64,000 nucleotides of DNA from Aminivibrio pyruvatiphilus (lineage in GTDB: Bacteria > Synergistota > Synergistia > Synergistales > Aminobacteriaceae). The notes beneath the pieces were generated by a model. The model did not search any database, was not told where the DNA came from, and saw nothing but the letters and a program-made list of their open reading frames with translations. This document shows, piece by piece, positions 7,431 to 16,331 of the stretch. The translations under genes were made by a program, and so were the position numbers. The stretch covers positions 87,289 to 151,288 of the forward strand of contig NZ_SORI01000007.1 in NCBI RefSeq assembly GCF_004366815.1. Direction: 5' to 3'. The stretch's first letter is position 1. Each line of letters begins with the position of its first letter.

Positions 7431-10178
7431 ATGATAGGAGAGTGGGGGGCGCTTCGCCGCCTTGAAGAGAAGGAAGGAATTGACGTTTTCGACGAGAGGA
7501 GCGTGGACAGCTTTCTCTCGGACGCCCACGTGGGAGCGGCCGTTATCTCTCCCGACCTGAAGGTGCTGTGGGCGAACTCCTTTTTCCGGGAAGTCTTCGG
7601 CGCTGCGGAAGGGCGCTTCTGTCATAGTGTTTTTTTCGGCGAGGATGGGCCCTGTGGCGAGTGCGGCGTCCGGGAGGTGACTGAGGGCGGGGCCGGGCGG
7701 TACGTGGCCAGGAAGAGGCCGCGGGTATCGGGGGAATGGTTCCAGGTGGTGTACACCCCCCTCCGTTCGCCGTCGGGGAAGGTGGTGGCCGCCCGGGCTC
7801 TCGCTCTGCCCATTACGGACCTTCTCCGCACCGAGGAGGCCCTCCGGACGACCCAGTCCAATCTTCTCGCCATGCTCAACAACTCCCTCCAGAGTTTCGT
7901 CCTTCTCGACAGGGATCTCCGCATCCTCGCCTTCAACCTTGAGGCGGAGGGTGACCTTGTGCGGCTTTTCGATGCCCGCCCCGCGGAAGGGGTTCCCTTT
8001 CTCGAGCTTGTTTCTCCGCCCGTGGCCAGGACGCTCTCCTCCATGTTCTCCTTTTCTCCCGGCGAGGGAAGGAAACGGGAGAATTTGGCGGTCTCATCCT
8101 ACAGCGGCGAAATTTTTCATTACGAGGTGGAGACCATTCCCATCCTGGACGGGGAAGGAAACCGGACCGCCTGCCTTCTGTGCGCCCGGAACGTTACCGA
8201 AAAAGAGCAGAACAGGCAGCATCTCGAGGACCTTCTGGCTCTCCTGCCCCTGGTGATGTGGTCCTGGGACCTGCGCTCCTCCCGCCTGGTGCAGGTTTCC
8301 GGAGCCTGCGAGGAAATTCTCGGCTTCGCACCGGAGCGATTGCCCCGGGAGGGAATTCCCCCGGAGGCGTTCCTCTGTGATGAGGACCGGCCTGGTATAA
8401 GGGCTTTCCTCGACTCCATCCTCAGGGAAGGGAAGGCTTCGGGAGAATACAGGGTGCGCCGGGCCGACGGGACCTTCCGGTGGCTCTTCTCCCGGGCTTC
8501 TCTCGCCCGGGGGAATGACGGCGCCCCTCTCCGGGTGAACGGGGTGAGTTACGATATCACTTCCGTCAGGGATCTGGCTTCCCGCCTCTCGAAGACGGAG
8601 GCGAGATATCGTGCCGTGATCGGCACCACGTCCCAGGGCTTCCTTCTCCACGACCTCTCCGTGGTGGAGTCGGTGAACGACGCTTTTTGCGCCATGCTCG
8701 GAATGAACCCCGGAGAAATCATCGGAAAGAGCCCCGGCGACATCGTCTATCCGGAAGACTATCCCCTGTGGGAAGAGGCCCGGAAAAAGATTACCGTCAC
8801 CGATCACAGAAATTACCCCATCCGGCTCATGCGAAAGGACGGGTCCCCCCTCCCGGTCCAGGTGAGCGCCACCACCCTCCGGGACGGCGCCGGAAAAGCC
8901 GTGGGAGCTTTCTCATTCTTCACCGACCTGTCGGAACGGACGGCCATGGAGGAAAAGCTTCGGGAGGCCCTGGCCGCGGCGGAAGAGGCAAACCGGGCGA
9001 AGAGCGCCTTCCTGGCCAACATGAGCCACGAGATCCGGACGCCAATGAACGCCATCCTCGGCATGACGTCCCTCGTCCTGGAAACGGATCTCTCCCCGGA
9101 GCAGAGGGAGCTCCTGGAGATGGTGGACGCCTCGGGAAAAAAGCTCATGACCCTGCTGAACGACATACTGGACCTCTCCCGCATCGAGGCCGGAAAGCTG
9201 AGCCTGGCCAGGGAGCCCTTTTCCCTCCGGAAGACGGTGGACCAGGTGGTGAAGCCCCTGTTCCTCCCGGCGGTGCAGAAGGGGCTGTTCTTCACAGCGG
9301 ACGTGGATCCCTCCCTGGGCGACAGGTTTCTCGGCGATTCCCTCAGGCTGAGCCAGGTGCTCCTGAATCTCTGCAGCAACGCCCTGAAGTTCACGTCCCG
9401 GGGCGGTGTCTCCGTGGACGTGCGCCCTGAAGAACCGGGGCGGACGGGGATGGTCCTTTTTTCCGTGGCGGATACGGGTATAGGAATACGGGAAAACCAG
9501 AAGGAAAAACTCTTCCAGTTTTTCTCCCAGCTCGACCAGTCACGATCGAAGCAGTTCGAGGGGACGGGGCTCGGACTCGCCATCTCCAGGGAGCTGGTGA
9601 CCGCCATGGGGGGGCGCATCTGGGCCGAAAGCAGGGAAGGACAGGGAAGCATTTTCCATTTCACCATCCCCCTCGAACCGGCTGAAAGTCCCCTGCCCGC
9701 CGGGCCGGAGAAAGGAACATCCGGCCCGGCGGTCCCCGGGAAGAAGAAAAAAACCGGCGCTCCGGCAGTCATGCCCGAAAAGGAAGGCAGAAGAATTCTC
9801 CTTGCGGAGGACAATCCCGTGAACGCCATCTTCGCAGAAAAGGTCCTGACGTCGGCAGGGCACACCGTGGTCCGGGCGTCGTCGGGGCAGGAGGCCCTTG
9901 ATGTCCTGTCCGGAGACGGCCCCTTCGACCTGGTCCTCATGGATGTCCAGATGCCGGGAATGGACGGGCTGGAAGCGGTGAAGCGCATCCGGGCCATGGA
10001 ACAGGATTCGGGAGCCCGTCTCCCGGTGGCCGCCCTCACCGCCTATGCCCTGGGTGAGGACAGGGAACTCTGCCTTGCGGCGGGCATGGACGACTGCATC
10101 ACGAAGCCGGTGTCACGGGACGCTCTCCTCGCCGCGGTGGACAGGCTCTCTTCCGGCAGCGGGGAAAGGCAAGGCTGA
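7431..10178 (+). CDS. multi-PAS hybrid sensor histidine kinase
   Basis: 915 residues; ATG at 7431 with GAGGAGG seven bases upstream. No membrane segment is apparent, so the sensor is probably cytoplasmic. Order of domains: about four PAS or PAS-like modules (roughly residues 20-130, 140-260, 270-385, 390-515, the last ones ending in the PAC-type DITSVRDL and DLSERTAME), a HisKA dimerisation helix with NMSHEIRTPMN (phospho-acceptor His533), an ATPase domain with DTGIGI and GTGLGLAIS, and a C-terminal receiver with phospho-acceptor Asp838 (LMDVQMPGMDG) and the ALTAYAL Lys switch region. The first PAS region holds a CGECG motif, a possible metal or redox site (inference). There is no output domain, so it must pass phosphate to a separate partner not in this window. 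The trk potassium genes follow 118 bases downstream, which raises the possibility of K+ or osmotic control but does not prove it. Confidence 0.92.
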   Translation: MIGEWGALRRLEEKEGIDVFDERSVDSFLSDAHVGAAVISPDLKVLWANSFFREVFGAAEGRFCHSVFFGEDGPCGECGVREVTEGGAGRYVARKRPRVSGEWFQVVYTPLRSPSGKVVAARALALPITDLLRTEEALRTTQSNLLAMLNNSLQSFVLLDRDLRILAFNLEAEGDLVRLFDARPAEGVPFLELVSPPVARTLSSMFSFSPGEGRKRENLAVSSYSGEIFHYEVETIPILDGEGNRTACLLCARNVTEKEQNRQHLEDLLALLPLVMWSWDLRSSRLVQVSGACEEILGFAPERLPREGIPPEAFLCDEDRPGIRAFLDSILREGKASGEYRVRRADGTFRWLFSRASLARGNDGAPLRVNGVSYDITSVRDLASRLSKTEARYRAVIGTTSQGFLLHDLSVVESVNDAFCAMLGMNPGEIIGKSPGDIVYPEDYPLWEEARKKITVTDHRNYPIRLMRKDGSPLPVQVSATTLRDGAGKAVGAFSFFTDLSERTAMEEKLREALAAAEEANRAKSAFLANMSHEIRTPMNAILGMTSLVLETDLSPEQRELLEMVDASGKKLMTLLNDILDLSRIEAGKLSLAREPFSLRKTVDQVVKPLFLPAVQKGLFFTADVDPSLGDRFLGDSLRLSQVLLNLCSNALKFTSRGGVSVDVRPEEPGRTGMVLFSVADTGIGIRENQKEKLFQFFSQLDQSRSKQFEGTGLGLAISRELVTAMGGRIWAESREGQGSIFHFTIPLEPAESPLPAGPEKGTSGPAVPGKKKKTGAPAVMPEKEGRRILLAEDNPVNAIFAEKVLTSAGHTVVRASSGQEALDVLSGDGPFDLVLMDVQMPGMDGLEAVKRIRAMEQDSGARLPVAALTAYALGEDRELCLAAGMDDCITKPVSRDALLAAVDRLSSGSGERQG

Positions 10179-10296
10179 CGGGGCAGTTCCCGGTCATGTA
10201 TACCCGGAAGGGGATGGCGTTTTTTCTCCGGATGGGGTATGGTATCGGCGCTATCAATGGGCCCGGAACGAAGGGGCCGGCGGAGGGAATGAAAGA

Positions 10297-11661
10297 GTGA
10301 AGATTGTCGTCGTTGGCGGAGGAGAAGTGGGCTACAGCGTGGCGGAGACCCTTTCCGAAGAAGGGCACGACGTCACCGTGGTGGAGGAGGACGAGGAACG
10401 GGCGGCCAGGGTCGACAATGAACTGGACGTGATCACCGTCAAGGGAAATGGAGCCAGGCCCCAGGTTCTCGAGGAGGCCGGAATCGTTCCCGGGTGCGAT
10501 GTGGACATCCTCGTGGCCTGCACCGATCATGACGAAGTGAACATCCTCGCCTGCTGGATCGCCAAGCGCGCCGGGGTGAAGCGGGTCATCTCCCGGGCCA
10601 GGGGGCTCGAGTTCACCGACAGCCCCACCTGGGCGAAGGACCTGGGAATTGACGTGATGAATTCTCCCGAGCGGTCCGTGGCGAGGGAGATCCTGGAGCT
10701 GCTGTTCGTCAGCTCCGCCGTCCACACGGCAGAGCTTCTCGACGGCCGTTCAGGCATATATGCCTTCCGGGTGGCCCCGGATTCCGCTCTCGTGGGGGTG
10801 GCTCTGAAGGAACTCCGGACCCTCTACCCCCATTTCGTCGCCATCATCGTCTACATCGAGCGGAACGGCACCGGCTACATACCCTACGGCGACATGAGGA
10901 TCGAGGCAGGAGACCTCTGCTATATCGTCACCTCCAGGGAACAGGCCTGGAAGATGGAAGAAATCTACCAGAAGAAGAAGAGCCGGCCCCTGAAGAAGGT
11001 CATCATCATCGGCGGCGGAAAGCTTGGCTTCCAGGTGGCCTGGAAGCTGGAAAACCAGTTCCGCAACCTGGACATCCGCCTCATCGACCATAACAGGGAG
11101 AAATGCGAACGCCTGGCCGGCGAACTGAAGCGGACCCTGGTGCTGTGCGGCGACGGAGCCGATGAAAACCTGCTCCGCCAGGAAGGCATCGAGGAGGCCG
11201 ACGGCCTGGTGTGCGCCACGGAGAGCGACGAGACGAACCTCCTCTTCTCGGTGATCGGCAAGGCCCTCGGCGCCCGGAAAACCATCGCCGTGGTGCGCCA
11301 CAAGATCTACATGAAGCTGGACAACTACATGTCCGTGGATTCCATCGTGAACCCCAACAGCGCCCTGGCATCGGTGATCCTCCGGTACGCCCGCTACCCC
11401 ACCGGTTCCGGCGTGCTTTCCATCATCGAGAAAATCGACGCCGAGATGCTTGAAGTGGTCATTCCCGAGCGGAGCCCCGCGGTCGGTCGGACCATCATGA
11501 GTCTGGGCCTCCCAAAGGGAATTCTCATCGCCCTCATCGTGAGGAAGGGAGACACGTTCGTACCCGTGGGGGCCACGGTACTTCAGAAGGGAGACAAAGT
11601 CATCGTCTTTGCCACGTCGGACCTCATGTCCGAGGCGATGGAATCCCTTGGAGTGATCTGA
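10297..11661 (+). CDS. trkA: Trk potassium uptake regulatory subunit TrkA
   Basis: 454 residues from a GTG at 10297 with GGAGGG nine bases upstream. It is a cytoplasmic, peripheral subunit with two RCK units. Each has a Rossmann NAD(H)-binding start: MKIVVVGGGEVGYSVAE at the N-terminus and KKVIIIGGGKLGFQVAW near residue 230. Each is followed by a TrkA-C ligand domain (ALKELRTLYP... and GRTIMSLGLPKGI...). This is the standard double-RCK TrkA length. It gates the TrkH channel in response to nucleotide. The next gene, trkH, starts two bases after its stop. Confidence 0.95.
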   Translation: MKIVVVGGGEVGYSVAETLSEEGHDVTVVEEDEERAARVDNELDVITVKGNGARPQVLEEAGIVPGCDVDILVACTDHDEVNILACWIAKRAGVKRVISRARGLEFTDSPTWAKDLGIDVMNSPERSVAREILELLFVSSAVHTAELLDGRSGIYAFRVAPDSALVGVALKELRTLYPHFVAIIVYIERNGTGYIPYGDMRIEAGDLCYIVTSREQAWKMEEIYQKKKSRPLKKVIIIGGGKLGFQVAWKLENQFRNLDIRLIDHNREKCERLAGELKRTLVLCGDGADENLLRQEGIEEADGLVCATESDETNLLFSVIGKALGARKTIAVVRHKIYMKLDNYMSVDSIVNPNSALASVILRYARYPTGSGVLSIIEKIDAEMLEVVIPERSPAVGRTIMSLGLPKGILIALIVRKGDTFVPVGATVLQKGDKVIVFATSDLMSEAMESLGVI

Positions 11662-11663
11662 CC

Positions 11664-13115
11664 GTGCATTTTCCCGTCGTTTTCAGGGTTCTTTCCCTTC
11701 TCTCGGCCATAGTATCTCTCTCGATGATTCTCCCCCTGGGGTGGGTCGCATGGGACGGGAGCGCCGACGGAAAAGCCTTTCTGCTGTCCATTGCCGCCGG
11801 ACTTCTGGTTTCAGGAGCCTTCTTTCTTGCAGGAAAGAAGGCCGGCAGTTACGACCTCGGCATAAAGGACAGCTTTCTCGTCGTCGCCCTCATCTGGATC
11901 CTGGCGTCCTTTATCGGAGCCCTCCCCTTTTATCTCAGCGGAACCGTTCCTACCTTTACCGACGCTTTCTTCGAATCATCCTCGGGCTTCACCACCACCG
12001 GAGCGTCGGTCCTCTCCGACATCGAGGCCGTTCCCCGGGGAATCCTTTTCTGGAGAAGCCTGACCCACTGGCTCGGAGGCATGGGTATCATCGTCCTCAG
12101 CCTGGCGATTCTCCCCTTCCTCGGGGTGGGGGGGATGGAACTGTTCAAGGCGGAAGTGCCGGGTCCCATACCGGAAAAAATCACTCCCCGGATACAGCAG
12201 ACAGCCCTGTACCTCTGGGGCGTGTATGCCTTTCTCACCGCGGCGGAAACGGCGCTTCTCCTTCTGGGGGGGATGAACCTTTTCGAGGCGCTGACCCACA
12301 CCTTCGGCACCGTGGCCACGGGAGGCTTTTCCCCGCTCAACAGGAGCGTGGGGCAGTATGGCTCCGCCTACTTCGAATGGGTCATCACCATTTTCATGTT
12401 TCTTTCCGGGGTAAATTTTGTCCTTCATTACCGCATGCTCCGAAGGGATTTCCGCCCCTTAGCCAGGGACGAGGAGTTCAGGCTCTACCTCTGGATCGTC
12501 CTGGGCTGCACCGCCGTCATTTCAGCGGTTCTGCTATTCGGGGGGCATTACGACTCCATAACCGAAGCCGTCCGGTACAGCGCCTTCCAGGTGGTGAGCA
12601 TCATCACCACTACCGGGTTCGCTACCGCTGACTTTGAGCTCTGGCCCGTTTTCGTCCAGATTGTCCTTCTGCTCCTCATGTTTGCCGGGGCATGCGCCGG
12701 ATCCACGGGAGGGGGCATGAAGATCCTCCGGCTCCTGGTCCTCGGGAGGCACACCCGGGCGGAACTGAAGCGGGTTCTCCACCCCAGCGCCGTGGTGTCG
12801 GTAAAAGTGGGAGGAAAAGCGATCGACGACAGTATCCAGTCATCGGTGACCTCCTTTCTGATACTCTACGTGACCATTTTTATCGCCGGGGTTTTTTTCA
12901 TCGCATCTCTCGGCATGGACCTGCTTTCAGCCATCTCGGGAGTGGCCGCTTCACTGGGCAACGTGGGTCCGGGCCTAGGGTCCCTGGGCCCCATGGACAA
13001 CTACGGCGCCGTTCCCGCAGCAGGCAAATGGGTCTTTTCTTTCCTGATGATCACCGGACGCCTGGAACTCTACACGGTAATCCTTCTCTTTCTTCCGGAG
13101 ACGTGGAGAAAATAG
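11664..13115 (+). CDS. trkH: Trk potassium channel subunit TrkH, copy 1
   Basis: 483 residues from a GTG at 11664, two bases after trkA, with GGAGTG inside the trkA end as ribosome site. It is an integral membrane protein with four M1-P-M2-like repeats. Selectivity-filter-type loops include ESSSGFTTTGASV, FGTVATGGFSPL, ITTTGFATADF and AASLGNVGPGLG, each with the conserved Gly. GACAGSTGGGMKILR is the typical TrkH segment before a late helix. It forms the K+ path gated by TrkA. A second full-length TrkH follows; the two are clearly homologous along their whole length (see 13155-14609). Confidence 0.95.
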   Translation: MHFPVVFRVLSLLSAIVSLSMILPLGWVAWDGSADGKAFLLSIAAGLLVSGAFFLAGKKAGSYDLGIKDSFLVVALIWILASFIGALPFYLSGTVPTFTDAFFESSSGFTTTGASVLSDIEAVPRGILFWRSLTHWLGGMGIIVLSLAILPFLGVGGMELFKAEVPGPIPEKITPRIQQTALYLWGVYAFLTAAETALLLLGGMNLFEALTHTFGTVATGGFSPLNRSVGQYGSAYFEWVITIFMFLSGVNFVLHYRMLRRDFRPLARDEEFRLYLWIVLGCTAVISAVLLFGGHYDSITEAVRYSAFQVVSIITTTGFATADFELWPVFVQIVLLLLMFAGACAGSTGGGMKILRLLVLGRHTRAELKRVLHPSAVVSVKVGGKAIDDSIQSSVTSFLILYVTIFIAGVFFIASLGMDLLSAISGVAASLGNVGPGLGSLGPMDNYGAVPAAGKWVFSFLMITGRLELYTVILLFLPETWRK

Positions 13116-13154
13116 CGTCATGATGAACAATGTCCGGGGGGGTGCCGGTAAAGC

Positions 13155-14609
13155 ATGAACGGATTCCTGGTGGCCAAATTTCTGTCCTTCATCACAGGGA
13201 TCGTCTCAGTCTTCATGATATGGCCCATCCTGTGGGCTCATTTCGACGGGAGCGGCGAGGTCAGGAGCCTTGTCTACTCCATGGTTCTCGGCCTTACCTT
13301 TTCAGGCCTTCTCTTTGCCGCGGGAAGGCACCATACCAATTACAAAAGCGTCGGGATCCGCGACGCCTTCGCCGTGGTCTCCCTTTCCTGGGTGTGCGCG
13401 TCTTTTATCGGGGCTCTCCCCTACTATATCTATGGAATGACCCCCACCTTCACCGACGCTTTTTTCGAGGCCATGTCCGGGTTTACCACCACCGGGGCCT
13501 CGATCCTGACAGACATAGAGATCCATCCGAAAAGCCTCCTCTTCTGGAGGGGACTGACCCACTGGATCGGAGGCATGGGGATCATCGTCCTCAGCCTCGC
13601 CATACTGCCCTTTATCGGCGTGGGAGGGGTCCATCTCTTCAAGGCGGAAGTTCCGGGCTTCGGTCTTGAAAAAATGACGCCGAGGCTCCACCAGATGGCC
13701 ATCAGGCTGTGGGGCATCTATTTCGGCCTGACGGCGGCGCAGACGCTCCTCCTCCTTCTTGGAGGGGTGAGCCTCTTCGAAGCTCTCACCCACTCCTTCA
13801 GCACCATCGCCACCGGGGGCCTTTCTCCGCTGAACAAAAGCATCGGCCATTACAATTCACCCTACATCGAATGGGTGACCACCTTTTTCATGTTTTTTTC
13901 AGGGGTGAATTTCGTCCTCCACTACCGTTTTATTCTCAGGCAGCCCGGGGCGTACCGCGACGACGAGGAATATCGGCTCTACGCCTTCATCGTCCTTTTC
14001 AGCATTCTCTTCACCGCTGCGGTGCTTCTGCTCAGGGGATATTACGGTTCCGTCGAGGAGGCCCTCCGCTACAGCGCCTTCCAGGTGATCAGCATCATCA
14101 CCTCCACGGGTTTTTGTACTGCCGATTACGAGCTCTGGCCGGTATCGGTCCATTTTCTGTTCATCCTCCTCATGTTCGCGGGAGGATGCACCGGTTCCAC
14201 CGCCGGAGGCATCAAGAGCCTCCGGATTCTCGCCCTCGCCCGGCACGTAAAATCAGGTCTTGTCATGTCTCTCCACCCCAGGGGGATGTTCCGGATAAAA
14301 ATCCGGGGAAAAACCGTGGGGCAGGACGCGGTAGCCTCGGTGACCGCCTTTTTTATCATCTACCTGCTGGTCTTCCTGGGAGGAGCCCTGTTCATGGGAG
14401 CCCTGGGCGTGGATTTCGTCACGGCCGTGAGCAGCGCTGCGGCATCCATCGGGAACACGGGTCCCGGGTTCGGAACGGTCGGTCCCACCGAGAATTTTTA
14501 CCACATCCCGGCGGCAGGGAAATGGGTTCTCTCTCTCCTCATGCTTATGGGAAGACTTGAACTCTACACCATGGTTCTCCTGTTCTTTCCCGGGACGTGG
14601 AGAAAATAG
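13155..14609 (+). CDS. trkH: Trk potassium channel subunit TrkH, copy 2
   Basis: 484 residues, ATG at 13155; the ribosome site is weak (GGGGGGTG, about ten bases upstream). The same four-repeat architecture and filter loops as copy 1 are present: EAMSGFTTTGASI, FSTIATGGLSPL, ITSTGFCTADY and AASIGNTGPGFG. Blocks such as LTHWIGGMGIIVLSLAILPF are almost shared between the copies, yet many positions differ, so the duplication is old and both genes look intact. One TrkA serving two TrkH proteins (possibly different ion affinity, or a heterodimer since TrkH works as a dimer) is inference. No terminator was seen before the cupin promoter. Confidence 0.94.
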   Translation: MNGFLVAKFLSFITGIVSVFMIWPILWAHFDGSGEVRSLVYSMVLGLTFSGLLFAAGRHHTNYKSVGIRDAFAVVSLSWVCASFIGALPYYIYGMTPTFTDAFFEAMSGFTTTGASILTDIEIHPKSLLFWRGLTHWIGGMGIIVLSLAILPFIGVGGVHLFKAEVPGFGLEKMTPRLHQMAIRLWGIYFGLTAAQTLLLLLGGVSLFEALTHSFSTIATGGLSPLNKSIGHYNSPYIEWVTTFFMFFSGVNFVLHYRFILRQPGAYRDDEEYRLYAFIVLFSILFTAAVLLLRGYYGSVEEALRYSAFQVISIITSTGFCTADYELWPVSVHFLFILLMFAGGCTGSTAGGIKSLRILALARHVKSGLVMSLHPRGMFRIKIRGKTVGQDAVASVTAFFIIYLLVFLGGALFMGALGVDFVTAVSSAAASIGNTGPGFGTVGPTENFYHIPAAGKWVLSLLMLMGRLELYTMVLLFFPGTWRK

Positions 14610-14638
14610 ATTTTCAGGTACCTGTATTTCCTCCCGGA

Positions 14639-14647
14639 TGATATAAT
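14639..14647 (+). promoter_or_regulatory. extended -10 promoter for the cupin gene
   Basis: TGA directly before TATAAT (14642-14647). No convincing -35 is present; an extended -10 can work without one. The cupin start lies 35 bases on. Confidence 0.55.
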
Positions 14648-14681
14648 ATATTCCAACAATTAAACAGGGGAGGGATTTTCC

Positions 14682-15008
14682 TTGAAACTCGTCGACATGA
14701 ACCGGCTGGAAAAGGAAAACGTTCTTCCCGGCCTCAGGGCCAGGTTCGTCCACTCGGAGAACATGACGGTGGCTTACTGGGACATGGATGCGGGAGCGGT
14801 TTTCCCCCTTCATGACCACTCCCACGAACAGGTGGTGAACGTGGTATCCGGAAAGGTGGAGATCTCCGTCAGGGGAGAGAAGATTCTCCTCGACGAAGGA
14901 TGTGTCCTGGTTCTCGCGCCGGGGGAGCCCCACGCGGTGCACGCCGTGACAGAAAGCTTTGTGATCGACGTGTTCCATCCCATCCGCCAGGACTACAAAA
15001 GAGCGTGA
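14682..15008 (+). CDS. single-domain cupin protein
   Basis: 108 residues. A TTG at 14682 is chosen because AGGGGAGG lies nine bases upstream; the first ATG (14697) has no ribosome site. It is a small cupin barrel: motif 1 is PLHDHSHEQVVNVVSGKVEI (His-x-His... Glu ligands) and motif 2 is LAPGEPHAVHAV, so the metal-binding His/Glu set looks complete. Such minimal cupins are often sugar- or metal-binding or regulatory proteins; the substrate cannot be told from sequence. It is monocistronic, with its own promoter and a strong terminator. Confidence 0.88.
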   Translation: MKLVDMNRLEKENVLPGLRARFVHSENMTVAYWDMDAGAVFPLHDHSHEQVVNVVSGKVEISVRGEKILLDEGCVLVLAPGEPHAVHAVTESFVIDVFHPIRQDYKRA

Positions 15009-15015
15009 AAACCTC

Positions 15016-15050
15016 GGGAGAGCGGCTTTCTGCCTGCTCTCCCTTTTTTT
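15016..15050 (+). terminator. terminator after the cupin gene
   Basis: GGGAGAGC (15016-15023) pairs with GCTCTCCC (15036-15043), followed by seven T. Confidence 0.92.
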
Positions 15051-15072
15051 ACTCTTTTTCAGGACCGTCCCC

Positions 15073-15110
15073 TTGACATATTCAGGAATTAAGGTACCAT
15101 AATGCCTGAA
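15073..15110 (+). promoter_or_regulatory. promoter with 30-bp palindromic operator for the rrf2-fd-hcp operon
   Basis: TTGACA at 15073-15078 is a perfect -35. The -10 is TACCAT (16-base spacer) or CATAAT (19). From 15081 to 15110 the sequence is an inverted repeat centred on GGT|ACC: the left arm TTCAGGAATTAAGGT and the reverse complement of the right arm (TTCAGGCATTATGGT) agree at 13 of 15 positions. It covers the -10 region, so a bound repressor would block RNA polymerase. The Rrf2 protein encoded next is the obvious candidate. Confidence 0.8.
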
Positions 15111-15130
15111 TTAAGAAAGGGGCCCTGAAA

Positions 15131-15541
15131 ATGAGCGGAGTGGTTGCTGTGTCGGAAGCGGTATCCCTGGCCTTTCACGGAATGGGTCTTCTCGCTTCCG
15201 GAAAGCGGATGAGCGCGAAGGAAATGGCGGAAGCCGTGAACGTCTCCGAGGCCCACCTGGCCAAGGTCTTCCAGAAACTGGTGAAGGAAGGGCTGGTGAC
15301 CTCCGTCCGGGGGCCGGGAGGCGGATTTCAGCTTGCCCGTGATCCCGGAGAGACCTCCCTTTTCCACATCTACACCGCCATCGAAGGCGTTCCTAAACAC
15401 GACTACTGCCTGCTCCACAGCGAGAGATGCCCCTTCGGCGGCTGCATTTTCGGTTCACTGCTCGGGAAAATGACGGACGAATTCGTGGAGTACCTGAAAA
15501 ATACCACCCTGAAGGATCTACAGAGAGGAGAAACCCGATGA
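15131..15541 (+). CDS. Rrf2-family iron-sulfur transcription regulator
   Basis: 136 residues. The N-terminal winged helix contains MSAKEMAEAVNVSEAHLAKVFQKLVKEGLV and the Rrf2 wing SVRGPGGGFQLAR. The C-terminal part has three Cys (93, 100, 105; YCLLHSERCPFGGC), the pattern used by IscR/NsrR-type members to hold an Fe-S cluster. It therefore probably senses NO, O2 or Fe-S status and represses its own operon through the palindrome at 15081-15110. It overlaps the next gene by ATGA (15538-15541), so translation is coupled. Controlling an hcp operon, it is a functional counterpart of NsrR; the exact signal is inferred. Confidence 0.92.
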   Translation: MSGVVAVSEAVSLAFHGMGLLASGKRMSAKEMAEAVNVSEAHLAKVFQKLVKEGLVTSVRGPGGGFQLARDPGETSLFHIYTAIEGVPKHDYCLLHSERCPFGGCIFGSLLGKMTDEFVEYLKNTTLKDLQRGETR

Positions 15542-16305
15542 CCAAGGTAATGCGGAGAATCATAACTATCGACGAGGACAAGTGCGACGGCTGCGGCATC
15601 TGCGCCGAAGCCTGCCACGAGGGAGCCATCCGGATCATTGGCGGCAAGGCGAAGCTGGTCAGCGAAACCTACTGCGACGGTCTCGGCGACTGCATCGGCG
15701 AATGCCCCGTGGGCGCCATCACCTTCGAGGAGAGAGAGGCCGACCCCTACGACGAGGAAGCGGTGAAGAAGCACATGGCGGCGAAGGCCGCGGCCGGGCC
15801 GCTCCCCTGCGGCTGCCCCGGGTCCATGGCCCGGGATCTCCGGAAAAAGGAACCGGAGCCCTGCGCGGCTTCCCAGGCGTCCCCCGCTCCCGCAGCCCTG
15901 AAATCCGCCCTTGCCAACTGGCCCGTCCAGATCCGGCTGGTGCCGGAGACGGCTCCCTATCTCAGGAAGGCGGACCTCGTGATCGCCGCGGACTGCACCC
16001 CTTTCGCCTTCGCCGATTTCCACCGGACTTTTCTCGCCGGAGAGAACACGGTCTGCCTCATAGGCTGCCCCAAGCTCGACGACGCCCAGGCCTACGTGGA
16101 GAAGCTCACCAGGCTGATCTCCTACAATGAAATCAGTTCCGTCACCGTGGTCCGCATGGAAGTCCCGTGCTGCGGCGGCATGACCAGGATTCTCGAGGCG
16201 GCCTGCGGGGCGGCCGAACATAACGTCTCGCTGAAAATCGTCACCATCGGAGTGGGCGGAGAAATTACGGACAGGGAGACCATCAGGTTCTCCGTGAAGA
16301 AGTAA
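15538..16305 (+). CDS. ferredoxin-domain protein, partner of hybrid cluster protein
   Basis: 255 residues from the ATG at 15538, overlapping the regulator stop; GGAG lies upstream. The N-terminus is a bacterial ferredoxin-like domain. Cys16, 19, 22 and 26 give a full C-x2-C-x2-C-x3-C site. The second site has Cys46, 52 and 56 but Leu at 49, where a fourth ligand would be expected. The remaining 180 residues hold further Cys (CGCPG, ADCTPF, IGCPKLDD, VPCCGG) and resemble the C-terminal part of a family found next to hcp and in heterodisulfide-type redox operons. It probably feeds electrons to Hcp in the cytoplasm (inferred from operon position). It lies 26 bases before hcp. Confidence 0.85.
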   Translation: MTKVMRRIITIDEDKCDGCGICAEACHEGAIRIIGGKAKLVSETYCDGLGDCIGECPVGAITFEEREADPYDEEAVKKHMAAKAAAGPLPCGCPGSMARDLRKKEPEPCAASQASPAPAALKSALANWPVQIRLVPETAPYLRKADLVIAADCTPFAFADFHRTFLAGENTVCLIGCPKLDDAQAYVEKLTRLISYNEISSVTVVRMEVPCCGGMTRILEAACGAAEHNVSLKIVTIGVGGEITDRETIRFSVKK

Positions 16306-16331
16306 ACAATACCAAGGAGGAGATGCGAGCC

